NCBI GenBank assembly: GCA_036250195.1
Contig: JAVHZZ010000002.1
Span: 364,417,124-364,481,123, forward strand
From: Mixophyes australis
Lineage: Eukaryota; Chordata; Amphibia; Anura; Limnodynastidae
Direction of reading: 5' to 3'
Length of the DNA: 64,000 nt
Under the pieces are notes generated by a model. That model was not told the origin of the DNA and did no database searches. It was given only the letters and a program-made list of their open reading frames with translations. Of this stretch, positions 1 to 12,052 are shown piece after piece. The position numbers were made by a program, and so were the translations under genes. Each line of letters opens with the position of its first letter. The stretch's first letter is position 1.

Positions 1-3000
1 TCCTATTTCACTCTTTCAATTCAGAGAATTACTTCATTAGTCCCTGTTACGTACCATACAAAAATACAGATTGGATGGACACATGAAAATGCAAATAAAA
101 TTGACTGAAAACACTTAATTCTTGGCTACCATAAAGCAATATTGAAGAAGGACTATGTTGGTGTATAACGTGAACCACAGTATATATTTGAAGAAACAAA
201 AAGTAATTTCAATTTTGTAGAGGTTCCTTCCTCTTCCTTGAGGGCTCTCAATGCCACTTCTATTTTACAAGCTGTTAAGGAAGTTTGACTGTCAAGAAGG
301 AATCTGCTAATTAGTCTCAAGCACACTGATGATAGTGAGAACTAAGATAAGGAGTGACATTCCAAAATGGCTCTTCAAGTACCTCTAATGAGCTTCTTCT
401 TGATAAACAAGTGCTTTAATCTTTAGGATAGAGTATGTTGTTCAGATTCAAGTTCATCTCCCATCTCCCTATTAAACCACATTTAGTCCATCAAGTTCAC
501 CAGGATCGCTACCTGCTGCATTTATTGCTAATTAGATTAAGGATTCTTTACATACGTGATGCTGGCACCATGGCGTGCTTACTGAACATGTCATGGTTTT
601 CTAGCTGCAATTCCATAGCAACAAGCGCTTCTCTTGGGAAGACTGTAGATGCTGAACAACACAAATCAGTTACCATGTTTTGTATTGTTGACGACGCCTG
701 TTCTTAAACAGGAGCAAGTTAAAATTTATGTTAATAATCTGCAAGCAAAAAAATGGTTCACGTAAAACCCCCTATGGCATCATTTAGAAGACTGCAAATA
801 GGCTTTAAAGGGATATCAACTTTTAACTATTATCAACCAAACCCATGACTGTCCCATTCACCAATTTATGATATTGTGACACAAGGTTATCCAGCTGGTA
901 AAAAATGGTTTCAGTGGCAATTTTATGCAGCTTTGGCAGTACCATGGACAGGTCCCAATGTAAGGTACAGACACTGTTACCTGGAGAGACATTTCAGGGG
1001 AGCACCAGATTCTAGGAACTGCAATGTTCCCAGAGAAGACCAGCACCAAGGACATTATATAATAGTGGACATCCCTACGCAGGCACTTGACTATGCGCAC
1101 AATGCAGTACAGTTACTCCCTACCCTAATGTGATGCTGAAAATCAGGCTTCTGCCAGTCCCTGTGTCAGCTTATGTTTTTGCATTTATATGTATACTTTA
1201 AAGTCAAAAAAATAATCCAAAAAAGTGTGTTAAAAATCCTATAGAATAAAAAAAATACACACCGTTCATAAATAAGGTATAATTATTATATATATTGCTG
1301 TAAACATTACAAGTTAAAGAAAAAAATGAAGAAATATATTTGTAATGTAAAACTAAATGAGTAAAAATAACAATAAATTGCATCAAAACCATGTCTAGGA
1401 GCATAAAATAGCAACATTTTCCTGTGTTACCCACAAAAAAATGCAATTTGTCCCAAAGATGTTTGCTTGGGTAGTCTACAAAATTAATAATGGTAATTCC
1501 TTGTCCAACTTACTGTACAGAGGAATTGTGATAATAGCTCTGGTCAATTTGGGTTAAAGTACATATAATACTTGAGGGGTTAGATACTTAAATTTTTGCT
1601 GTAAAACCACAACAAAACCTCCATTTTAATAGAAACTTAAATTGCTCACATTTATTTTCCTTTCTTATCGCAGTGATAAGAAATGAATTAACATGACAAT
1701 TTATTAATAGTAATTAGCTGTGGCAACGGCTCTGATAGGAGCCTTTTCCAGCAAACAATCTAAAGTATCACAATCACTTTATTTATTTTATATGGCCAAG
1801 CAAAATTGGCGATGGCAAAAGGACGAAACCTTCTGGGGAGGGATCCTAAGATCCCTATAGGTTATAACAGTTAGCTCCATCTTCAGAGGGCGTTAGCTAC
1901 TGAGATCAAGATCCTAATTTCCGAGCTTGATAATTAGGGCTAAATCCTAGTCCCCATAGACACCTATGGGGACTGGATTTGCGATTGAAGATGCTGGAAC
2001 CTCAGATATTGGAGAATAAATAGCCTTATTACTATTTCCAAGCGTTAAGCCCCCACAAACTGTTGATACATAAGCCTCTAAGCCCTTTATTGTTATATAA
2101 GATCATTCTTTAATAATAAAGTAACTTGTTATTTGACTATTTATTCTTAAATTGTTTTATGGAGATGACAAATCTTTTAAATCCTTTTACTCTTACTTGT
2201 AGCTACAGCATAGTATACAGAACATTGTGATTGTGTCTTTGCTTTAAATAGTAAGCAAAAAGCATGTGGAATAAAGGACATTTTAAGATCTTCACCACCG
2301 TATTCCATTTGTACTCCAAAATGCTTATTGCATTTACATTGTTGTGCTAGAAAAGCCTCAGCGCGTGTATCAGAAAGCAGCGTTCTCTCAGAAAGGTTAA
2401 GAGATGAAAGAAGAGTAGAATGGTCGGCCATTTTGTCCATTGACTGCTTTCAGATTTATGAGGACTATTAGCAGAACATTTCCCTGTACATCCTGTTCTT
2501 TTGTATCAGAGAAAAAAAAATAGCACAAAGCTAGATGGATGCTCAGAAAGTCCCTGTGTGCTGTGCCTGTGAGTGCCTTGATGAGTTCTTCATAAACATG
2601 ATATCGAAGGACAAGGAATTAGTCTCTCCTGACACGTCTGTAATGAATGGCTTGGGGATTTAAACCATTATGGTAGCCATGTGGAACAGCCAACAGCTCC
2701 TCCATTCATTTGCTACGGAAATAATTCTTAACACATTACTGATATATTGTCTAATTTCCATGCCTGACTATGTTTAAGTTATTATTTATTAGACTTGCAT
2801 GAGAGAATAATTAACTTAGCCATTATAGTTAGATTAAAATGTGGAATATAATTAATAGAAACATGATAATATTATAATGTATTAGAAGTCTTTTAAGTAA
2901 ATAAAGTGCTAGTGCATGTATGACAACTCTCCTGAACCGATCCCTTATACTCCATAGAGCGGAGAAGAGTGAACTTCTAGGTCAGTGGCTGTCAATGCTT

Positions 3001-3365
3001 TTCCCAAGGTATTCCTAATAGCAGGGACTGCTGCAGATGTGCTGAGACCTCCTGACCAGTTTTCATAACTGTGCTTCAGTCAGTAGTATCAGGTTAAAAA
3101 AAAATGTGTGAAAGTGCATCTACAACAAAGGTGACTATTATTCTAACACATTTGTTGAACGGTAAATTGACATTTAAATAACAGTATGATAAAATTGATA
3201 TTTGCCCATTAAATGGGTCTGCAATCTTACCTTATAAATGCACTTCTGTGAAAACAAGTTACAGTTTTCTGACTTTGGAGCTTTTCCACACTCAGGCCTG
3301 GTGGAGAAAGTGCAGTCTGCAGTAACATGACAGGTATGTAAGCAATGAATGTGGTAGAACACTAC
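1..3365. other. Unassigned, AT-rich, no gene recognised
   Basis: Apart from the hairpin at 1949 this stretch shows no convincing exon, motif or complete repeat. Open frames of 60-90 codons are chance level. 2700-2900 is AT-rich, unique-looking and carries several TAATTA-type sites. Confidence 0.5.
1949..1981. repeat. Hairpin inside a probable old repeat
   Basis: AAATCCTAGTCCCCATAG and CTATGGGGACTGGATTT are inverted around ACAC. Surrounding sequence 1790-2040 (GGGGAGGGATCCTAAGATCCC) looks repeat-derived but no termini were found. Confidence 0.6.
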
Positions 3366-3554
3366 GGGGTAAATGTATCAATATGCGGGTTCTTCAACAC
3401 CCCCGTGTTCAGCCTCTTCCGCGATTAAATTTCAAGCGGCGCTGCATTGCAAAGGGTTAACTTCCCTTTACAATGCAGCGCCGCTTGAAATTTAATCGCG
3501 GAAGAGGCTGAACACGCGGGTGTTGAAGAACCCGCATATTGATACATTTACCCC
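3366..3554. mobile_element. Near-perfect foldback miniature element, GGGG termini
   Basis: The two halves are almost exact reverse complements, from GGGGTAAATGTATCAATATG to its complement, with a short centre AAGGGTTAACTTCCCTT. TAC flanks both ends, a possible 3-bp target duplication. GGG ends with a 3-bp duplication suggest a PIF/Harbinger (Tourist-like) origin, which is inference. Confidence 0.85.
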
Positions 3555-3576
3555 TACGTCTGCTGTCGTGCATTCT

Positions 3577-4309
3577 GGACCTTATTCATCAAGAAATGCA
3601 AAACGAACGTAATGTCTGTTTCTTTAAAAAGGCACATACGTCGGGAATACGTTTGTATGAGCACGTAGGAGCTGATGTAAACATACGTTTGTTGATGAAT
3701 ACGGGTCTATGTCCGCTCTGCTCTAACAGATAAGACACTGCAGGATACGTCCAATATATATGTGGAATAAAAAAAAACACAGAAAAAAGTATTCAATTAA
3801 TGTCACATATTATATATAAATATATATTAATAATATAGTCATTAATTACAAAACATTAAAAAAAATGTGTTTGTTCTTTTTCATTTTTTTCTTCATGAAA
3901 TACATATATTAGGTTGTTATTAATGTCTGCTGTACATAAAATTTATGTTTATAGTTGCTCCTGTTTGCAAACATATGTTCGAGCATGCACACACCGCCAT
4001 CATCATTAGTAATCGGCACTGTAGCTTGTGCCAGTTATATGACAGAAACACTCGTACCTTTGAGATGTCCAAAGCTTGAATCGGACGCTGCTGTTTATGC
4101 TCGAGTGTGGTGCTATGCATTGACTATGTGCATACGCCCATTTCCCTTCCTGTTACGCCCCTCAAATCGTATGCTGTAGTAAAAGTCCTTTGCGCTTGAA
4201 GATGATTTGGACGTTTTCTGGTGTATGATTCGTTCCTGGGCATGCGCAGAGCAATTTTACCCAAAATAAGGCCCATATCAGCATTTATATTCCTTGATGA
4301 TTCAGGCCC
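3577..4309. mobile_element. 733-bp terminal-inverted-repeat element, no coding capacity
   Basis: The left end GGACCTTATTCATCAAGAAAT and right end complement GGGCCTGAATCATCAAGGAAT are about 21-bp inverted repeats with a few mismatches. The interior is AT-rich around 3770-3910. No transposase is visible. It is of the same GGG-ended style as its neighbours at 3366 and 4407. Confidence 0.6.
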
Positions 4310-4406
4310 TCCATGTATGACAGTAGGAATAAACAGCATCCTTCTCATCAATGAGAAATCATCACCAGGCTGCTTGTAGTGTTTGAATCTTTTCATATGG
4401 GACTAC

Positions 4407-4739
4407 GGGCCTGATTCATTAAGGATCTTAACTTAAGAAACTTCTTATTTCAGTCTCCTGGACAAAACCATGCTACAATGCAAAGGGTGCAAATTAGTTT
4501 TCTGTTTTGCACATAAGTTAAATAGTGACTGTTTTTTCATGTAGAACACAAATACTTGATAGCTTATTTGTACACTGAAATTTAAAGTTGATATTTGTGT
4601 GCTACATGAAAAAAGAGTCATTATTTAACTTATGTGCAAAACAAAATACTAATTTGCACCCCTTGCATTGTAACATGGTTTTGTCCAGGAGACTGAAATA
4701 TGAAGTTTCTTAAGTTAAGATCCTTAATGAATCAGGCCC
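4407..4739. mobile_element. Foldback miniature element, GGGCCTGATTCATTAAG family
   Basis: An inverted repeat of about 150 bp per arm starts GGGCCTGATTCATTAAGG and ends with the complement. TAC is on both flanks (4404-4406, 4740-4742). A second copy at 41328-41660 is flanked by CTA. Harbinger-like origin is inference. Confidence 0.88.
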
Positions 4740-4742
4740 TAC

Positions 4743-5616
4743 ATCTTCAAGTCACTATGAACCACCCATGTATAAATTTCACATGTGTGAATAGATAGAT
4801 TGAGAGTTAAAACAAGTGCTTTACTTGTGCAGAGCAATTTGTATGCCGGAAGATAACTTGTTTTTACTCATCACGGAATTGAAATAATCTTGCAGACAGA
4901 ACTCAGCTTGTATACGGCACACAGGACGCCATGGCCTTCCTAGACGGTCTCACAGGAGAAGTAAACTTTAAAGTGTATTATATTTTATCTTCATTAAAAA
5001 GAAACAGAAGGCTGTCAGATAGATCTGAGTTAAAAGCCAAACGCTTGCATGGGATATTAGGAGAACAGCTCTTGATGGGTTTAATGAAAAAATATGTCCT
5101 CTCTGAAGCACCTTAATTATTTTACACTGTGCATTTGTGACACAGTACAAGGCAAGATACACAGTGCTCACGAGAACCTGTAGTAAAATGTAAGTCATTC
5201 AGTCTCACCAGAGAATCCTATAGATATCTGCTCATGTTTTCATACCATAACTCAAGTCTATATAGAATAGCCATTAGGTCATGTAGAGATGGGCAATCCA
5301 CTGTAAATCAATTATAGGATAGTATTTACACCTCCTGTCATAAAATAGCCATCATATCAGTTGGTTCTTAGCTATTTAGGCTGCGATTTCTGCCTAAAGA
5401 GGTGTTACTAATTACGGCTGAAAAGGGTGCCCAAACTTTTGCACGTGCCACAGCCAATGTTTTATTTTGTCAACCTGTTAAATTCAGTAAATCAATGGTA
5501 ACTGTTAGGTCATTTTTAAGTTTGTGCCCTGTTGAGGTTTTGTTAACGTCTTTGCACTTAGAGATCAGTGATACCTGCAATTTGACCAGGATTGCCCCAA
5601 TGTTGGTATAAAACTG

Positions 5617-5681
<65 letters not shown>

Positions 5682-7441
5682 CATACTGTATATTTACATT
5701 AAAAAAAATCTCAGTGGTCATAGTGACAAATTCAACCCTCATATGAAAAGTACAAGAGTGGTTGACGCATTATCAACTTATTCACACTCTACTTTTCTAA
5801 TAAGCCAAGAGACGATCAAATTAGGGCCATTGCTTTATTCTACTGCCATATTATTATATGACTCAGAGTCTAACTGATTAACAAGAGGACCCCGCTGTCA
5901 CTTATTTCAGTGATCCAAGAGTACTGAGCCTCTGTACTGTCAAGACAGCAGTATCTAAATTAGTGAGATTGTGCGCAGTTTATTTCTATGCTGGTTTTGA
6001 AGCATATAGTAGTACATATGTACATAGGGTAGTACATTACATTCAGCAATCTAGCAATTAAGAGAAGGTTCGACTTTTTGAATAGATGATAAGTACAAGC
6101 TTTCTTTATGTAATAACTAGGCTCAGCATAAAGTGGGTCATTGTTTCTTTACTGGCACAAGCAATGAGTTATTGCAATATTTGCATTTATTTGTTGGCGT
6201 ACTTCTTTTGAAATTCAAGACTTTGAAATATCTGGAGGCAAAGTTGCTGGGTAAAGAATGTGACTGCAATGCAGAGGATGAGAGCATTATTAACTTTTTT
6301 AAACTCCTGTATCTGGCTGATGTCATACTGACATGGGGATGAGTAAACTGCTTGTCTGGCCTCAAAAGTAGGAATCTGAGAAACAATGCCAAGTACATGC
6401 AACCTCCAACAGGGTATTTTATGTTCTCTCCTTGTTACAGAATGTGTGAGGCCTTGCATTCTGGCCTGTACTGTTTGTGTACACTGGCATCACTGTACAA
6501 AACATAGGGTACATATGGTGAAATAGAAAAAACATGGCAATTTCAGATGTTATTTAGTTTAGCTGGTATTTACTGGGTTAACAATGCAATAAAGTCAAGC
6601 TGGTAATGGAAAAAAGCAGAATTCTGCTGCAATGGAACAGGAACAGCTGCAGCATTTTGATCTGAACGTAGCTGAACATTTGGCAAGATGGGAGCTTTTT
6701 CCGAGCTGTGTCGCACTCTCAGCTGGCCGTACTCTTATTTAATTTACAAGGCATTAATTGTAACAGCAAATGCCTTGCCGACCACTTAAACTAAGGTCAC
6801 GAGGAGGTAGTATGCCACTGTGACTGCCAGTGTAACTCCTTGACTGCCAATAGATTCGTTTAGAGGGAACCACTGTAATGTGTACAACATTTCTGTTTAG
6901 TCCTTTGGTAAAGAATGGCTAATACATAAGGGAATCTGCTTGGATTCATTTTATCACAACCAAATGGAGGACTGAAAGCTTCAAAACACAGTGAGGGGAA
7001 TTTATAAAACTATTATTAATAAACTCTACTAGAAACTATTGCTAATAAAGTCATTTAGATTAATGGTGCTTAGTAGATCATTATATTAATGATTCTGCCT
7101 CTAAATGCATGCCAGGGTCAGAACTTTAACTTAAATGCATGGGGTCTATTGTCAGAAACAATGTATGTAGAGAAAATAAGTAACCACCTGCAAAGTAAAT
7201 GAGAGTTACCAGCCCACCTCGTGTGTCAGGGACCCTGCAGTTTGCACCAGGTATATTCACAATAGAACAGGAAGAGGAGGAGAAAGAGAATCACCAGTGA
7301 TATCCGAACCAAGTTCAGTGTTTTAGGTACACTGCTTAACCACTGGCATCCTAGGCAACCGTATAATTTCACCTAATGATAGCGCTGGCCCTGTCTGAGC
7401 TCTTCTCGGGCACATAGTAGGCTGTGGCAAGAATATATATT

Positions 7442-7445
<4 letters not shown>
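4743..7445. other. Unassigned; traces of old repeats
   Basis: Around 5424-5445, GGGTGCCCAAACTTTTGCACG resembles a terminus seen in vertebrate DNA-transposon fragments. Around 7330-7400, CACTGGCATCCTAGGCAACC and AGCGCTGGCCCTG look like a hAT end fragment. No gene was recognised. Confidence 0.4.
5620..5675. repeat. (AT)n microsatellite
   Basis: About 55 bp of alternating TA, with a broken AT-rich tail to 5700. Confidence 0.97.

Positions 7446-7488
<43 letters not shown>
7446..7488. repeat. (AT)n microsatellite
   Basis: About 43 bp of alternating TA. Confidence 0.97.
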
Positions 7489-7489
<1 letters not shown>

Positions 7490-7826
7490 TTGGATAAAAC
7501 AAAATCTTGCCACCACAGTTGATCAATTTCAACAATGAATTAGAGATGACCACTCTGCTGCAACTCTTCTATTGCCCTGAATAGTTTTAAATTGGAAACA
7601 AAGAGAAGTGCAACTAGTGTAGTATAGTAAATTCCCCTGAATGGAGACTAATACAATATTGCATACGTTGTATAATTGAATAAAGGTGCTTATCTGAAAT
7701 AAAATCCCTTACAGGTTAGAGTCTTTTGTTGGGATTCTTTCTATAAAAGGGTATATATTTTGCAGAAGCCAAGAACCATATCTGATCAGGATTGTTGGCA
7801 GTTGGTGACTTTCTTCTCTCTATGCC

Positions 7827-7862
7827 CTGATGAAGTTCACAAGGTGGCCGAATACACAATGC
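7827..7862 (+). other. Hammerhead-like core string, degenerate
   Basis: CTGATGAAGTTCAC is followed by GGTGGCCGAATAC. The first box and stem start match the copy at 9159, but GAAAC is changed to GAATA and ACGCGTT is absent. Confidence 0.3.
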
Positions 7863-8018
7863 TTGAAATGTTTGTGAATTAATCTTCACTTGTGAGTGTA
7901 TGTGTGTATATTATATATAATATAGATATAGATATATATATATACCTACTAGGTGCAACAGAAGGAGAAGGCGCGCAGTAGTGTAGTAATATCTAGAAAC
8001 AATGATCCGAAAAGGTGG

Positions 8019-8021
<3 letters not shown>

Positions 8022-8058
<37 letters not shown>
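8022..8058. repeat. (AT)n microsatellite
   Basis: About 37 bp of alternating TA. Confidence 0.97.
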
Positions 8059-8062
<4 letters not shown>

Positions 8063-8401
8063 ACCAGATATCAACTTTAAACAAGTCATTGATCCAAGGA
8101 TATGGGTGATTTCAGGAAGACCATGTACTGTTCACTCCAATCTTGTAGACTCATATTGAAACAGAGATAACAAATAGTGTAATATGGTTAGTTAACTGGT
8201 ATATTCAGTGAGGAACCCTTATAGGGTGCACACCAATATAACAAGGTTATGCTTATCTGTATATCCTAATATGAACAAGAATATTAGGCTTATCTGTAAT
8301 CCCAATAGGGTCCTTAGTCTCCACATAAGATGTCAGGATGCCTGTACTGTGGGAAAGCTAGTTATAGACAAAACCATATAGGGAATAGATGTCCCCTTAA
8401 C

Positions 8402-8433
8402 CTCAACGCGTTTCATCTTTAAGACTTCCTCAG
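8402..8433 (-). other. Hammerhead-like core string, mutated
   Basis: On the minus strand it reads CTGAGGA, A, GTCTT-A-AAGAT, GAAACGCGTTGAGG. The spacing and the trailing ACGCGTTGAG are the same as at 9159, with T to G in the CUGAUGA box and a weakened stem. Confidence 0.4.
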
Positions 8434-9082
8434 GAGGGTAATAAACAACTCACCACCTTGGTGATGGTTATATAATGTGCGGCGGCCATACTGTGCATGC
8501 GTACTAGGCAGCAACAACTGCGCATGCGTGACCCGATCATAACCACATAATAACATACCCGCAATTTCTCCTAGATTCATTCGAAATATCTAATTTTTCT
8601 AGGAGCAGGGGCCAATAGTAATCTACAGAGGTTCTCTATATAAGTAAAAGGGTAACTCGAATCAGAATAATGATCTGTCGGCCATTTTTATTTTGGGCAG
8701 ATCTAATTTTAAAAACTATAGTGGCCATATTGAAAAAGGGCGAGGTAGATAGTTATGTCTCCCCTTCTACACTGACAACCATCAATCAGTAGTATGCAAC
8801 TGCTAGCTTATGTGTGTCTTGAGACAATGTACATAAAAGGCGTTAATCTTATTGATGACATAATTAATACACATATATTAGTATTGTGCGCACTTGCCTT
8901 TTAGTGCATGTGTGATGAGCAACGCTAACTGCACATGCGTGATCTGTTCGGAACTACACACATTAACAAATTGCTACTTCAAACAGGTGCCAAGAATACA
9001 GATCAAAAAGTAGTTTGGTCTCGATGTTAGTCCCTCGGCCATTTTCACTCTAGGCACATTCAATGATAAAGGTGTATAACAG

Positions 9083-9083
<1 letters not shown>

Positions 9084-9140
<57 letters not shown>

Positions 9141-9144
9141 ATAT
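9084..9144. repeat. (AT)n microsatellite
   Basis: About 60 bp of alternating TA with one TTT interruption, 15 bp before the hammerhead-like string. Confidence 0.97.
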
Positions 9145-9158
9145 TGATTCTACTACTC

Positions 9159-9195
9159 CTGATGAAGTTCATTGATTGAACGAAACGCGTTGAGC
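9159..9195 (+). other. Hammerhead-ribozyme-like core next to ACGCGTTGAG
   Basis: CTGATGA is followed by A, then GTTCA-TTGAT-TGAAC (a 5-bp stem II) and then GAAACGCGTTGAG. The order CUGAUGA, stem II, GAAAC is the hammerhead core. There is an extra A after CUGAUGA, and no partner for stems I or III is visible close by, so catalysis is doubtful. Related strings are at 7827, 8402 and 14723. Confidence 0.5.
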
Positions 9196-9812
9196 CCCTT
9201 CACTACAGCACTGGAGAATACTGGTAAACACTGCTGTACCCTGAGATCTACACTCTTAGATGATCCTGCACCTAGCTTCTGTGTGGAGCCGGCTGAGGGA
9301 CTTCTATCATACCAGGGGACTAAACTGCAGACCAGTTACTTACAGATAAGCTTATACAAAATATACATATTGTGAGTTTGTATTTTAATGTTTTACTTGA
9401 TTAAAATGTCTACTTAAAATACTACACCATGTGGCCTTCTCATATATCTCCTTCCTATGATGAGCGGATGAGATTGGTGTTGCGGTTGTGATATTATTAG
9501 AACATATATTGTTTCCATCGCCAAGGAGATTTGGTTACAGACCTAACTTCGGGATGCCTAAGGAGCCATTATACAGATAAGCGGTTTATTTATATATATA
9601 TCTGGTACACACGCTATTTCTATATACTGCACGACAATATTATATGTCAATCTATGAATCAACTACTATCATCCTGCGCATCAGTTTTATGAACTATCTA
9701 CGGTGCACTTATATAGACACTGTTTGGTTATACACCCTCTGGACTGTTCTGTGTTTATTGTATATACATTGTTTACACACCTGAAGGCGCCGCCCTTCTA
9801 TATCTGTCTTGC

Positions 9813-9830
9813 CATATATATATATATATG

Positions 9831-9899
<69 letters not shown>

Positions 9900-9900
9900 A
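9813..9900. repeat. (AT)n microsatellite with GTATG interruptions
   Basis: About 88 bp of alternating TA. It creates YIYIYI open frames on both strands that are not genes. Confidence 0.97.
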
Positions 9901-10148
9901 AACTCTGAGTCCTCCTATTTCTTTCCCCTACAACTCCACCATGCTCCTCTCTGTCTCTCATCATCTTCTTTCACCCTATGCCATTCTCCCTCTCCTCCCT
10001 CAACCTTCCTGCAGTTCTCTATAACCTCCAGCCTATGAATGTATTATTCTAATTTTTCTATTATTTAACCACCATTTACAAACCGATTTAAAGCCTCTTT
10101 CTCAACTACAGTTATTAAAGGGCAGAACCATATCATAAAGGGCAGACC

Positions 10149-10430
10149 CAAACTTGCCTACTTTTTGGACCTCCCCTTGGGAGATACCAGAGTGGAGGTG
10201 CAGGACACACATCATCTTGACCCCATCCATCCTGCACAAATACTTGATTTACAGCACCATGTACCAGGGATACATGGTAACACAATTTGCATCATCAGGG
10301 TCCAGCCAATGACACCCCCTTCACAACAACTAGAAGTGGTATACAGGAGGGAGGTCCACTCTCCCGGGACCCCACTAGGACTCCACGAAACTCATGAGTC
10401 TTGCGGACATTACAGAAGAGTTGGCAAAGA
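10149..10430. mobile_element. Miniature element, AACTTGCCTAC / GTTGGCAAAG ends
   Basis: The ends AAACTTGCCTACTTT and AGAGTTGGCAAAG are inverted like the CATACTTGCCAAC family. It contains GGACCTCCCCTTGGGAG and CCACTCTCCCGGGACC. It is diverged, and no clear target duplication was found. Confidence 0.55.
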
Positions 10431-11116
10431 TAGAGAATACATTGTCGCCAAGTTATTTATTCCCATACACTGCAATAGATAGAACAGATTGCCTTTTAAG
10501 CTGGAATTCTTTTTAAAAGTGTTCATTGTAAATCTTTCCTTTTATGTCTGTAGAGTGAAATGATAGTCTGGTAATGAGGACATGCCTGTATTTTGCTAAT
10601 TTATAGCAGGCTTTACACCTTTGGGACTATCTCATCCTGATCCATCATCTGCTGAGCATTCAGACTGGGCTACATTAGAGAGGCAGGTCAGACAGGGTGA
10701 CAAAAGTTTACACAATCTAAAATAGATCACGTTCCAGTAGAAATCCCCATAGCTTACACAGAATTAGCTTTCAGTCCATAGCAGAGGCACAGAAATAGCA
10801 CTTCCATCAGGTCTGTGAAATTAGGCATGGTTATTCTAGGCATGTGGCTTATAGGTGTTAAAATGGAAGAAGTTTATCGCAGACATAAAGGTTCTAGTCA
10901 CTCTCATTACCATATACTAATTTAAGCACTCAACACACGTATACAGACCCAATGATCTCACACACAGCAAGTCACATGTTCACATGAAAGAATATATTAC
11001 TGCAGTGAAATAAAGAGCAAGTGAAGCCACTGTTTGCCAGTTACAAAGACTGAGGATTATGGACCTTAATAATATATATGAAATAACTGGAGTGTTTATA
11101 CTTAACTAAACACAGT

Positions 11117-11413
11117 GGGCCGGATTCATTACGGAAAGTAAAGCAAAAAAAAAGGAGTAACTTTGCACTTTGGCAAAACCATGTTGCAATGGAGAGGGAG
11201 ATATATTTTAAATGGGGGGACAAATTTATAGTTGGGGAAGGGCATGTGTAAACAAAAAGCTATCAAGTATTTGTGTGTTACATGAAAAAACAGCCAATAT
11301 TTAACTTATGTGCAAAATAATAAACTAATTTGCACCCCTTCCATTGTAACATGGTTTGTCCCGGAGAACAGTTACTCCTTTATTTGCCTTACTTTCCTTA
11401 ATGAATCAGGCCC
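11117..11413. mobile_element. Foldback miniature element, diverged GGGCCTGATTCATTA family
   Basis: The ends are GGGCCGGATTCATTACGG and TTAATGAATCAGGCCC. The inner half shares ACTAATTTGCACCCCTT with the other two copies; the left arm is partly deleted and altered. AGT flanks both sides. Confidence 0.85.
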
Positions 11414-11495
11414 AGTATGTCCATCATTTTCTCTTATACTCCTTTGCAGCAAGTTGCCATGTTTCAGGGAAGGTGTTTCTCTTGCTCAACATAAA

Positions 11496-11670
11496 GGGCT
11501 AGATTTACTAAGCTGCGGGTTTGAAAAAGTGGGGATGTTGCCTATAGCAACCAATCAGATTCTAGCTGTCATTTTGTAGAAAACACTAAATAAATGAAGG
11601 CTAGAATCTGATAGGTTGCTATAGGCAACATCCCCACTTTTTCAAACCCGCAGCTTAGTAAATCTAGCCC
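11496..11670. mobile_element. 175-bp foldback miniature element, GGGCTAGATTTACTAAG
   Basis: The arms are near-perfect inverted repeats from GGGCTAGATTTACTAAGC to its complement, with the centre GTCATTTTGTAGAAAAC. AAA is duplicated on both flanks. It has GGG termini and a 3-bp duplication like the other foldbacks. Confidence 0.9.
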
Positions 11671-12052
11671 AAAGAGTGAGTGACAGCTTGACAGACTTAC
11701 TTTGCAGAAATGCATTGTGTGGATTGGTGGATCATACACTGGGACAGGGTCAGTAATGTCACAGTTAAATTAAACGCAGTTTCATATCTTCATCCAGTAT
11801 CATGTCCCATTAGGACAGGAGATGTGGGGGTGCTCCAGCTGTATTACATGAAGTGAGGAGTAAATACAGAAATGCAGTGGAATGTGAGCTTAACACTGAA
11901 CAATGTACATTGCCTTGGTTCATATCGGACATGTCGATTTGGGGGCTTAGTGGTCCTTTAATGAGAATGTTACAGAAACAAAATTACTAAACTCAATACA
12001 AACTTACCTTTCTCCAATACCTGTCACTAGATGTAAATCTTTATATATCTAC

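Larger units (their letters stand above)
7489..9812. other. Composite old repeat region with AT tracts and hammerhead-like strings
   Basis: 8460-8720 and 8880-9060 appear to be diverged duplicates: both pair a GCGCATGCGTGA-like motif with CGGCCATTTT text. Three hammerhead-like strings lie here in both orientations. Penelope-like or similar retroelement origin is possible but no reverse transcriptase is visible. Confidence 0.35.
10431..12052. other. Unassigned apart from two foldback elements
   Basis: Outside 11117-11413 and 11496-11670 no gene or repeat was recognised. Confidence 0.4.

Noticed and set aside
9159..9195. Calling a functional hammerhead ribozyme outright
   Set aside because: There is an extra A after CUGAUGA, no visible stem I or III partner, and an AT microsatellite immediately upstream; it is kept only as a core-like string.
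9703..10024. Open frames rich in YIYIYI
   Set aside because: Direct translations of an AT dinucleotide repeat; the same applies to those at 7953, 18005-18582 and 42306.
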